Shown piece after piece: positions 9,061 to 18,200 of a stretch of DNA of 64,000 bases. The notes under the pieces are model-generated. The model was not told the DNA's origin. It worked only from the letters and a program-made list of their open reading frames with translations, and ran no database searches. The stretch is from JACMJL01 sp963791805. Its GTDB lineage: Bacteria; Bacillota; Clostridia; Clostridiales; Clostridiaceae. The translations under genes were made by a program, and so were the position numbers. The stretch lies in NCBI GenBank assembly GCA_963791805.1, contig CAWBTU010000003.1, forward strand, positions 1,054,001 through 1,118,000, in the 5' to 3' direction. Each line of letters starts with the position of its first letter. Positions within the stretch are counted from its first letter, which is position 1.

Positions 9061-10617
9061 ATGAGTATATTTACAGCAAAAAATATTAGTCACGGTTTTG
9101 GTGACAGAGCTATATTTGAAGATGTATCCTTCAGATTATTAAAGGGGGAACATGTAGGACTTATCGGTGCAAATGGTGAGGGTAAATCTACCTTTATGAA
9201 TATAATTACATCAAAGTTAATGCCAGATGAGGGACAAATTGAGTGGTCAAGTAGAGTTAGAGTTGGCTATATGGATCAGCATACTCAGCTTGAAGCAGGA
9301 CAAACTATAAGGGATGTACTTAAAGGTGCTTTTAAATACCTTTTTGATTTAGAAGAAGAATTGTTAGCTATTACAGACAAAATGGCAGAGGCATCTGAAA
9401 CAGAATTAGAGAAACTATTAGAGGACATGGGAACTATTCAAGACTTACTTGATCATAATGGTTTCTATGTAATTGATGCAAAAATTGAAGAATTCGCTGG
9501 TGGACTTGGACTTAGAGATGTGGGTTTAGATAAAGAGGTTTCAGATTTAAGTGGAGGACAGAGAACTAAAGTATTACTAGCAAAACTTTTGTTGGAAAGC
9601 CCGGACATATTACTACTAGACGAGCCCACTAACTATTTAGATGAGTCTCATATTGAATGGTTAAAGAGATATCTTCAAAACTATGAAAATGCATTTATCT
9701 TAATTTCTCATGATATACCTTTTTTAAATAGTGTTATTAATTTAATTTATCATATGGAAAATAGGAAACTTGGTAGATATGTAGGTGATTATGATAATTT
9801 CATGAGAGTTCACGAAGCTAATAAAAAGCAATTAGAGTCAGCTTACGATAGACAACAAAAAGAAATTGCCAAGTTAGAAGATTTCGTAGCAAGAAATAAA
9901 GCTAGAGTAGCAACTACTGGGATGGCTAAGGCTAGACAGAAAAAACTTGATAAAATGGATGTTATTGAACTTCCAAAAGATAAGATTAAACCTGAATTTA
10001 ATTTTAAACAGGCTAGAGCTGCTGGAAAAGTTATTTTTGAGACAACAGACTTAGTCATTGGTTATGATTCACCTCTATCAAAGCCTATAAATATTAGGAT
10101 GGAGAGAGGAGAAAAGATAGCATTAGTAGGTGCTAATGGATTAGGTAAAACTACTTTACTTAAGAGTCTAATGGGAGAAATTAAGTCTGTTTCAGGAACT
10201 GTTGAACTTGGAGATTATCAATATATAGGATATTTTGAACAAGAAATAAAGGGGTCAAACTATAATACTTGTATTGAAGAAGTATGGCAAGAGTTCCCTG
10301 GATATACTCAATATCAAATAAGAGCAGCCCTGGCAAAATGCGGGTTAACTACTAAACATATTGAAAGTAAGATTTTAGTTTTAAGTGGTGGTGAGCAAGC
10401 AAAGGTAAGACTATGTAAGCTTATTAACAGAGAAACAAATATTTTAATATTAGACGAACCTACAAATCATTTAGATGTTGATGCAAAAGAAGAATTAAAA
10501 AGAGCATTACAAGAATATAAAGGTAGCATTCTTTTAGTATGCCATGAACCTGAGTTTTATAGAGATGTTGTAACTAGTGTATGGAATTGTGAAGAGTGGA
10601 CGAATAAAATTGTTTAA
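9061..10617 (+). CDS. ABC-F family ATPase acting on the ribosome
   Basis: The 518 residues hold two ATP-binding domains and no membrane segments, as in ABC-F proteins. Walker A motifs are GANGEGKST (about 36-44) and GANGLGKTT (about 357-365). Signatures are LSGGQRTKVLLAKLLL and LSGGEQAKVRLCKL. Walker B segments are ILLLDEPTNYLDE and ILILDEPTNHLD. Between them lies the linker typical of the family (about 240-310, rich in K, R and E: KKQLESAYDRQQKEIAKLED), which in known members reaches into the ribosome. ABC-F proteins either adjust translation or protect the ribosome from antibiotics; which subgroup this is cannot be stated. It stands alone, with its own terminator. Confidence 0.88.
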   Translation: MSIFTAKNISHGFGDRAIFEDVSFRLLKGEHVGLIGANGEGKSTFMNIITSKLMPDEGQIEWSSRVRVGYMDQHTQLEAGQTIRDVLKGAFKYLFDLEEELLAITDKMAEASETELEKLLEDMGTIQDLLDHNGFYVIDAKIEEFAGGLGLRDVGLDKEVSDLSGGQRTKVLLAKLLLESPDILLLDEPTNYLDESHIEWLKRYLQNYENAFILISHDIPFLNSVINLIYHMENRKLGRYVGDYDNFMRVHEANKKQLESAYDRQQKEIAKLEDFVARNKARVATTGMAKARQKKLDKMDVIELPKDKIKPEFNFKQARAAGKVIFETTDLVIGYDSPLSKPINIRMERGEKIALVGANGLGKTTLLKSLMGEIKSVSGTVELGDYQYIGYFEQEIKGSNYNTCIEEVWQEFPGYTQYQIRAALAKCGLTTKHIESKILVLSGGEQAKVRLCKLINRETNILILDEPTNHLDVDAKEELKRALQEYKGSILLVCHEPEFYRDVVTSVWNCEEWTNKIV

Positions 10618-10632
10618 TAGACTATAAGTATG

Positions 10633-10664
10633 AAGAGTTAGCTTAAATGTGCTGACTCTTTTTA
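10633..10664 (+). terminator. Terminator of the ABC-F gene
   Basis: AAGAGTTAGC (10633-10642) pairs with GCTGACTCTT (10651-10660), one G-U pair, followed by a T run. Confidence 0.85.
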
Positions 10665-10703
10665 TTATAGTTAATTAATGGGTGGCTTACAGGTACGAAG
10701 GCA

Positions 10704-10795
10704 TTAATATATTGAATATAAAGTAGTGAAAACCATGATATTTTATGTGCACATAAAATATCACGGTGTTACTACACGTACACTATATATATTAA
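10704..10795. repeat. 92-bp imperfect palindrome
   Basis: The interval is symmetrical around 10749.5. The inner 17-base arms (10733-10749 and 10750-10766) match with one exception; GTAGT/ACTAC and an outer TTAATATAT/ATATATTAA pair extend it. There is no U run, so it does not look like a plain terminator. It could be a miniature transposable element, a hairpin RNA or a protein-binding palindrome. Confidence 0.6.
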
Positions 10796-10845
10796 GGGAT
10801 TAATATGTATATACTTATAAAGAAATAAAGGAGGGGGATATCTAT

Positions 10846-11223
10846 ATGTATTTTGATATCTTTTTATTAAAGGTATATAATTATATACAGAGTGTATTAA
10901 CATTCAAAAAGAAAGGTAGTAGATTAATTATGTCAAAGAAAAATAAAATGTATTCTATTAAAGAGAAGACGACCAATGACCTGCTAATTTTAAAAGGTGG
11001 ATATCTAAGTGTAAAAGTGGAAAACATTCACCAGCATCTTGAGGAAACCAAAAGAGGTTGCGGAACACAGGAAAGCAAAAAAACATATAATAGGAAAAAG
11101 AACAGTCGTATTAATAATGATTACGATTGTTCTTTTTTTATTTTTAAAAATATTTTATTTTCTACCACGAGAAGTCATAAAATATTACCTACAATAATCA
11201 TATACTATCGGTTTACAGTTTAG
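10846..11223 (+). CDS. Doubtful small open frame, unknown, with a terminator inside it
   Basis: A strong AAGGAGGGGG precedes an ATG at 10846, and a second ATG at 10930 follows AAAGG. The frame encodes 125 residues, basic in the first 85, with no family I recognise. A strong terminator hairpin with a T8 run lies at 11099-11138, inside the frame, so residues after about 85 are probably never made from this transcript. In the next frame the same DNA is open past the hairpin and encodes a hydrophobic stretch (TVVLIMITIVLFLFLKIFYF). Either the true product is short, the gene is frameshifted, or the transcript is a small RNA. Confidence 0.3.
   Translation: MYFDIFLLKVYNYIQSVLTFKKKGSRLIMSKKNKMYSIKEKTTNDLLILKGGYLSVKVENIHQHLEETKRGCGTQESKKTYNRKKNSRINNDYDCSFFIFKNILFSTTRSHKILPTIIIYYRFTV
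11099..11145 (+). terminator. Strong terminator hairpin within the small open frame
   Basis: AAGAACAGTCGTA pairs with TACGATTGTTCTT across an 11-base loop (one G-U), followed by a long T-rich run. It is much stronger than expected by chance and should end the transcript that begins before 10846. The interval 11224-11544 beyond it holds no gene I can support. Confidence 0.75.
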
Positions 11224-11544
11224 CCATAGAAAGACTTACGAAATATAACTTCAAAAATTTCTGCCACACATTAATAGAGGAACAATGCTTAAAACAGTAC
11301 AAAATAGTAAGGAGATATATTATAATTATAAAATTAGAAGAAAGTTTTTCTGAAATATAGAAAGGCTTTCCTTTTGTTTAAGAAATTATTAACGTTACCA
11401 CTAACAGTCATTAAACATAGTATAAAATAATATTGTAAGCTAGTTAGTGATTCATAAGAATGGGAGGAAATAAGTTTGTACTAGATGAAATTTTGAGAAA
11501 TATTAAAGCTTTTGAGGAAAATGGAAGTTTGGGGGTTATAAAAT

Positions 11545-12579
11545 ATGTTAGCACAAATGGACAATAATGAAGCTGCCGCGTGTTTAGAAAGTGTTCGAAA
11601 AGGTGATAATGGTGGCTATATAAAATTGTTAGATAGATATGATTTATTGTTATTCAAATTTATAACTAAGAAAGCCGAAGGAAAAATAAATGAATATGAT
11701 TTAAAAGATATTTTACAAGATACTTGGTGTGAGGTATATGAAAAAAATTGCGGCATAGACCCAAATAAGTGGTACAAACCAGAAATAGCAAGTTTCTATA
11801 CTTATATTGCGAATTTAGCAGTTATTAGGCTTAAAAAGAAAAAAACAGAGCTTAAAGGTATTATCGATATATATAATGGTAGTGATGAGGAACAAAAGAT
11901 AATAATTGAAAATATACCTGACGAGGATGAAAAAATACCAGAATCTATAATAATAAAAAAAGATAGTATTTTATTTAGATTACAAGTAAAAATGGAATTA
12001 CTAAGAATAATTCTTCTTTGTGGTGGGTATCCACATCAACAATTGGCCTTTTTAGTAACAAAATTCATACATGGTAAGCGTAGTCAGAGAGCAGTGGAAG
12101 GTAAAATTACTGTTGTGTATGATATGTTTGGAGAAGCAATACTTCCTAAAGTATATGAGTATGCAACTAAAGAGATTATGAACAAAGAGGATATTGGAGA
12201 GTATGGAGAAAGGATAATCAAAATGATGAAGCCTGTTGAAGAAAGATTTCCATATTCAATTATGCAGCTGACACAGAAAGATCGAAACAGAAAGTACTAT
12301 TCCAACATTTTTAATATGCTAGTCGAAGAAACTTGCTTCAAAAATTATTATCAACTCTCTAAGGACTCAAATATATGTAAAGATAGAGATCAAGTTTCAG
12401 GCACGGTTTCAAATTGGATGGAAAAAGTAAGAAGAAGAATATGCAGACTAATGGACATTCCAGAAGGTGAACATTCAACTTTATTTGATAGAGAATATGA
12501 AAGTATTCCTGAAATTTCTGAGAAAAGATGCGTTGATTGTATATTTAAATCGATACCTCCTTGTGAGAATCAATTATAG
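11545..12579 (+). CDS. Atypical sigma-70-like factor, 344 residues
   Basis: The ATG at 11545 follows GGGGG by nine bases. The N-terminal third resembles sigma region 2: YIKLLDRYDLLLFKFITKKA, then DLKDILQDTWCEVYEKNCGI and FYTYIANLAVIRLKKKK. The C-terminal half does not show the usual region 4 helix-turn-helix, and ends with a cysteine cluster (EKRCVDCIFKSIPPC) that may bind metal. At 344 residues it is about twice a normal ECF factor. The next gene, 23 bases on, encodes a zinc-finger anti-sigma-like membrane protein, which supports a sigma role. A longer factor of an unclassified ECF group is the best reading. Confidence 0.65.
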   Translation: MLAQMDNNEAAACLESVRKGDNGGYIKLLDRYDLLLFKFITKKAEGKINEYDLKDILQDTWCEVYEKNCGIDPNKWYKPEIASFYTYIANLAVIRLKKKKTELKGIIDIYNGSDEEQKIIIENIPDEDEKIPESIIIKKDSILFRLQVKMELLRIILLCGGYPHQQLAFLVTKFIHGKRSQRAVEGKITVVYDMFGEAILPKVYEYATKEIMNKEDIGEYGERIIKMMKPVEERFPYSIMQLTQKDRNRKYYSNIFNMLVEETCFKNYYQLSKDSNICKDRDQVSGTVSNWMEKVRRRICRLMDIPEGEHSTLFDREYESIPEISEKRCVDCIFKSIPPCENQL

Positions 12580-12602
12580 TATATTAGCTTAGGAGGACAA
12601 AA

Positions 12603-14150
12603 ATGGATAAGCATATTACCAATCAAGAACTTTATAGTTATTTATCAAATGACCATGATGATGAATTAAATCTTAGGGTTAGTCGTCATATAGCAGGATG
12701 CAAAGAATGTTTAGAAAGAACTAAGGCAGTAATATACTTGAAAGAACATTTTGAGGAAGAATGGGATGATTTAAGCCTTGGAAGCATTAGTAAACTTAAC
12801 AAAGAACTAAATAGTATTGATAAGGAAAAAAGCAAATGGAGAAAAAAGATAATTCCATTTGGAAGCAGTTGGAGCAAGATCATTACAGCAGCAGCAATAT
12901 TTATCATTGTGATTGGAGTAGCATATTTTAAAAATACAGAAAGCACTTCAAGTAAATATGATAAGTGGAAAAAGGTTGGTGTGATAAATTCAACAAAAAA
13001 TTTGAATGAAAAAGTAAATAGTAGAGAATTTACCAATATGTTAGCCAGACTTGCTGGAATAAATGATGTTAAGATAAATGAGAATGAAAAAAGTAAAGAT
13101 AAATTACGAATGTCAGATGCAACAGAGGCTATTGCAAAAACTTTTTCCTTAAGCTCTGATGATAAGAAGAGTATGATAAAAGATTTCAACCTTAATTCAG
13201 AACTTACCTATAAAAAAACATTGGATATTTTTAATCGCTTTGCTGGTGAAGTTTATTCAAAAGATACGAAAGTTAATAGTATCAAGGGTAATCTTGCAAT
13301 TAATGTTAGTGGAAAGACTCTTAAAAATGTTAATATCTCTGGCAATCTGTATCTTATGCAAGGAATTGGTAGCGGTGAAGCAGTACTTAGTAATGTAAAT
13401 GTTGCTGGATCGGTATATATATTAGGAGGAGGACAAAGTACTATAATAGTTGAAAATTCTAATATATCTAATATGATTGTAAATAAAGCTGATGGAAAAG
13501 TTAGAATACTGGCAAAAGGTAAAACAGAAATTAAGAATGTGAAGCTTGAATCAGGGGCTAAACTACAAAATGACAGTACTTCTGTGGATGCATTTAAGGA
13601 TGTTACCATTACAGCTAAGTTGCCAGAAAATAGTGAAGTAAAGTTAGATGGAAAGTTTGATTTTATTAACATCGATGCCACAAAGATTAAGGTTGTTTTA
13701 GAAAAAGGAAGCATTAAAGAAATGATTTTAAGCAAAGTTTCAGAAAAAACAGAAATCCAAATATTAAAGGATTCAATTATTGAAAAAATAGATGTAAATT
13801 CAAGTAGCCGAATGGATGGAGCAGGTTCAATTGACACAATTAATATAAATGCTAAGAATGTAGATGTTGCGGCTAAAGCAATAATAGTTAATTTATCGGA
13901 AGAAGTGAAAAATATACAGTCTGGAGTAGACCAAATATTGAAAGGAAAAATAAATGGAGATACTGATACAGATTTGGAGAAAATAATACCTAATATATCA
14001 AAAGACAATAAAGAAAATGATTCAGTGAAAACATTACAACCAGATATAGATCTTCATAAAATATTGAAAGAAAAAGTACTAGACATTAATGACTCAGATT
14101 TGGAAAAAATCATACAAGATAAAACAAATATAATTAATGGTATAAAATAA
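12603..14150 (+). CDS. Anti-sigma-like membrane protein with zinc-finger N-terminus and repeat-rich outer domain
   Basis: The start at 12603 follows AGGAGGACAAAA. Residues 10-42 carry the putative-zinc-finger pattern of ZAS anti-sigma factors (LRVSRHIAGCKEC: H, C, C). One membrane helix follows (IITAAAIFIIVIGVAYF, about 95-112), and about 400 residues lie outside. That outer part has repeated short strands such as LKNVNISGNLYLMQGI, LSNVNVAGSVYILGGG and VENSNISNMIVNKAD, spaced about 20-30 residues, like a right-handed beta-helix or bactofilin-like sheet. The protein probably holds the upstream sigma factor inactive and monitors the cell surface. The signal is unknown. Confidence 0.7.
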   Translation: MDKHITNQELYSYLSNDHDDELNLRVSRHIAGCKECLERTKAVIYLKEHFEEEWDDLSLGSISKLNKELNSIDKEKSKWRKKIIPFGSSWSKIITAAAIFIIVIGVAYFKNTESTSSKYDKWKKVGVINSTKNLNEKVNSREFTNMLARLAGINDVKINENEKSKDKLRMSDATEAIAKTFSLSSDDKKSMIKDFNLNSELTYKKTLDIFNRFAGEVYSKDTKVNSIKGNLAINVSGKTLKNVNISGNLYLMQGIGSGEAVLSNVNVAGSVYILGGGQSTIIVENSNISNMIVNKADGKVRILAKGKTEIKNVKLESGAKLQNDSTSVDAFKDVTITAKLPENSEVKLDGKFDFINIDATKIKVVLEKGSIKEMILSKVSEKTEIQILKDSIIEKIDVNSSSRMDGAGSIDTININAKNVDVAAKAIIVNLSEEVKNIQSGVDQILKGKINGDTDTDLEKIIPNISKDNKENDSVKTLQPDIDLHKILKEKVLDINDSDLEKIIQDKTNIINGIK

Positions 14151-14165
14151 AATACCTTAGAAATG

Positions 14166-14217
14166 AACTCTGTATAGGCTTTTACTAGTCTATACAGAGT
14201 TTATCTAATTTTTTTAG
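14166..14217 (+). terminator. Terminator of the second sigma/anti-sigma pair
   Basis: A perfect 12-bp stem: AACTCTGTATAG (14166-14177) with CTATACAGAGTT (14190-14201), then ATCTAATTTTTTT. Confidence 0.85.
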
Positions 14218-14323
14218 CAATACTTCTTTAATAATAACTTTTATAAAATAATTAAAGTTGAGTAACAATGTTGCGTATGATATGATATATCAATAGATAG
14301 ATATATAAATTGGAGGAGCCAAT

Positions 14324-15121
14324 ATGTATCATAATTATGCAGGCGTAAGAAGTTCAAGATATGGAATAAATCCTTTTCCAGGTCCTGAGACCTGGACAAA
14401 TGCAATGAAAAGCATATCAGAATATAGTCCTAATTCCCAACCCATTGCAATTTGGCTTGTAGGTGAAGTGAACTTTGATACAACAGGAATGGATTTAGAA
14501 TTTCCTTCAGGTGGGAAGAAATATCCTTTTATAAATTTCATGGATAAAGATAGACAAGAAGAGTATTTAAAATATTTTGATTTGGCTGAAGTTAAATTAT
14601 ATTTACAACTCGAACCTGGTTTTGCAGATATCGATACATTAATAGATATAGTTCTTAATAGGTTTAAACATCATAAATGTATAGCTGGAATTGGAATTGA
14701 TATAGAATGGTACAAATGTGCAGTAGAAGAAGGAGAAAATGCTGAAGTAAGTGATAGCCTTGCAGAACATTGGGAAAAGAAAGTAAAGTTACATAATAGC
14801 GACTATAGATTATTCCTTAAACATTTTGATAAATTCAATTTATGTCCCAATTACAGGGGAGATATAATATTTATTAGTGATTCTCAGGAATTTGTAAACC
14901 TAGAGGAGTTTGTTGATGAAATGATTGATTTTGCTGATTATTTTTATCCCAATACAGTAATGTTTCAAATAGGGTATCCTAGTGACAAGGTATGGTGGAG
15001 TAAATTAATTAATCCACCTAAAGAAATAATTGAGGTATTAGCCTTAAAGACTAGGCAGGAATTTGGTGCTATTTGGGTTGACTTTTCATTGAAATATGTT
15101 ATTTCACAAATTAACAAGTAG
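14324..15121 (+). CDS. Uncharacterised protein, possible glycosidase-like TIM barrel
   Basis: This 265-residue protein follows GGAGGAGCC and has no clear signal peptide. The pattern of alternating strands and helices, with GIGIDIEWYK near residue 122 (acidic residues at a strand end) and aromatic-rich segments MFQIGYPSDKVWW and GAIWVDFSLKYV, recalls glycoside-hydrolase-like barrels. I do not recognise the family. It is 111 bases upstream of the large GH18-deacetylase-glycosyltransferase fusion and on the same strand, which suggests work on the same polysaccharide. A catalytic function is not established. Confidence 0.6.
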   Translation: MYHNYAGVRSSRYGINPFPGPETWTNAMKSISEYSPNSQPIAIWLVGEVNFDTTGMDLEFPSGGKKYPFINFMDKDRQEEYLKYFDLAEVKLYLQLEPGFADIDTLIDIVLNRFKHHKCIAGIGIDIEWYKCAVEEGENAEVSDSLAEHWEKKVKLHNSDYRLFLKHFDKFNLCPNYRGDIIFISDSQEFVNLEEFVDEMIDFADYFYPNTVMFQIGYPSDKVWWSKLINPPKEIIEVLALKTRQEFGAIWVDFSLKYVISQINK

Positions 15122-15232
15122 CCATTGCAAATAGTTCTAATACTTAGTATGGTTAATAGAGGAATAATTGCATATATATAGAAGTGTATAAATATTAAGA
15201 AACATTATATGTAATAAATATTGGAGGTTTTT

Positions 15233-18200
15233 ATGAGTAAGTTACTAAAATGGATGGCCTCTCGCTTTTTTAACATAAACCAACCATTCACAATGGCTGT
15301 GGCAAGTTCAATTGGTATTTTAATAGGAATGCTTCCACTAACTGGAATTAGGCTTCCTATTTTCATTTTAATATCACTTATATTTGGTATTAATGTATTC
15401 TCTTTTTTAGTTGGACTAGCAATAACCATAATATTTCCGCTAATAAATGTAGGGATTTTCACACTTACTCAACATTTTTCAGGGTATAAAACCCATTTGT
15501 TTAATAGTGGAAGTATTTCTATTATATATTTTTTTCAGTCTATTAATGCTGGAAAATATCATTTTGTAGAAAGCCTTATTTGGGGATGCATTTTGGCTTT
15601 AGTTAGCTTCCCTTTTTTTAAGTGGTTTTACAGCTTGAGAAGAAGAAAACTTCGTGAAAATACTTCCAAAATATCTGTTTTTTATGATTATTCAGGTAAA
15701 AGATGGGAAACAATAAGAAAGTTTAGTGCTATTTTTATAATTATATTTGTTTTTATAGTATCTATATTTATTTTCAGTTTAACTGAAGATCCTATTTTGC
15801 CAAGGAATTCTCAACTTGAGACTGAAGGGATTAAAAGCAAGCCACATGTTAAATCATTACCTCAAAAGGTAAAAAGCAAAGTTGAGAATCGTCTGATTAA
15901 CGAAGAAGGAAAAACTAATGATATGTTTCAACTTGATTTTGGAAAGAATAATAAAGTAGTTCCAAATAAAAAAAATGAAGATAAAAAAGTTTTTGCATTT
16001 TATGTTGACTATGATTATAAAAGCTTAAATTCACTGAAAAATAATATAAAGAAAATCAATGTAGTTGTTCCTAATTGGTATGTATTAAAGTCAGATGGGT
16101 CTGTTAAAAATAACAGTAAATCCAGTGTAGATGATATTATTAAGAATAATAATGCTATGGATATGCCGCTAATAAATAATTATGTAGGTGGAGATTGGGA
16201 TAGTGATTTAGCACATAAAATATTTACTGATAAAAAAACAAAAACAAATTTGATTAATTATTTATTAAAGAGCAGTAAAGAACATGGATATTCAGGTGTT
16301 AATATCGATTTTGAATCTATAGATAATGAAGACAAAGATTCAATGACGGCATTCATGAGTGAGCTTTCGGCTAAATTTCATTCCAATAGCTTGAAGGTAT
16401 CCATGGATGTTCCAGCACAGGATGATGCTTTTGATTACAAAGCATTGTCAACAGTTTGCGATTATATGATGGTAATGATGTATGATGAACATGATGATAC
16501 TGGAGATGCGGGGCCCATTGCATCAAATAACTGGTTTAGCAATGTGCTTGCTAGCATAGAAATCCCTAAAGACAAGCTTGTAGTGGGACTTGGGAATTAC
16601 GGATATGATTGGAATCTAACAAAAAAAGGAATTGCTGACTCAATTTCATTTGGTGATGCTATGGTGTTAGCAAATAAGTATGGTGAAGAGATTAAATGGG
16701 ATTCTAAAAGTGGTAATCCATATTTGAATTATTCTGATGGAAATCAAAAGCATGAGGTTTGGATTTTAGATGCAGCAACTTTGTATAATGAATTAAAAAT
16801 TGCTGATAAAAACGGTATGTGTGGAACTGCGATTTGGGTATTGGGATCAGAGGACTCAAATATATGGAATTTGCTTGGTGATATAGATAATATTAAAGAG
16901 AATGTTAATAGTATTAATAGACTAAGCAGTGATGTTCCAGTGAATTATTCAGGTGAAGGTGAAATTTTACGTATAGAAACTACTAAAGGAACTTTTGGGG
17001 AAAGAAGCATAAAAGTCAATTCTGACATTAATATTACTGATGAAACTTATGACAAGTATCCCACAGGGTTTCAGATAAAAAGATTTGGAAAGCCAAAGGG
17101 CAAAGAAGTGGTTTTGACTTTTGATGATGGTCCTGATCCTAAGTATACTCCAGAAATACTTGATGTTTTGAAAAAATATAATGTAAAAGCTTCCTTTTTC
17201 ATTATAGGTGAAAATGGTGAAGCCAACCCAGATATTGTTAAGAGAATATACCGGGAAGGACATGAAATAGGTAATCATACATTTACTCATCCTAATATTG
17301 CAAAGGTTTCAGCTACTAGAACAAAGCTTGAGCTGAATTCTACACAAAGATTCGTTCAAGAGTTAACTGGACATTCAATGATATTATTTCGTCCACCTTA
17401 TGTAGCAGATGCTGAGCCATCAACACCGGAAGAACTATCGCCCATTGTAAGAGCACAAGATGAAGGATATACAATGGTAGGAGAACTTATTGATCCAACT
17501 GATTGGCAACAACCTTCAAGTGATGTTATATTGAAAAGAATAATGGATGGATTACCCAATGGAAATGTCATACTACTTCATGATGCGGGTGGAAATAGAG
17601 CAAATACTGTTAAGGCTCTGCCTAAAATAATAGAATCATTGCAAAACAGTGGATATAAAATTGTATCAATTCACGATTTACTTGGAGAGAGTAGAAATGT
17701 AGTAATGCCATCAGTTAAATCTAAAGACAATGTTTTTTTAGTTTATGATAAAGCATTATTTACAATACTTTTACATTGGGAAATTGGAATAAAAACTTTG
17801 TTCTATTTAGCGATAATACTTGGAATTATAAGATTTGTATTTCTTGTATTCTTTTCCTTCCTCCAGAAAAGGAAAAGTGGCAAACTAGAATATGACATTG
17901 ATTATAAGCCTTTTGTTAGTGTTGTATTAGCTGCTTACAATGAAGAAATGGTTATTTGTAGAACAATCGATTCTATTTTAAATAGTGATTATGAGAATTT
18001 TGAAATATTAATTGTTAATGATGGATCTACTGATAATACAGTTGGAGTTATAAATGAAAAATATAAAAACATTCTGAAAGTAAGACTTATTAGTAAGATT
18101 AATACTGGAAAGGCTTCTTCAGTAAATGTTGGGTTTAAAGAGGCAAAGGGTGAAATTGTTGTTGCTCTTGATGCAGATACTATAATAGGAAAAGATGCAA

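Noticed and set aside
11460..11567. A 35-codon frame overlapping the start of the long sigma-like gene
   Set aside because: ATG 11460 has no ribosome site and the peptide matches nothing known; left out as a gene.
13253..14008. A 251-codon open frame antisense to the anti-sigma-like gene
   Set aside because: It is an A/T-driven shadow: hydrophobic-looking only because the sense strand is rich in Lys, Asn and Asp codons, and it has no ribosome site.
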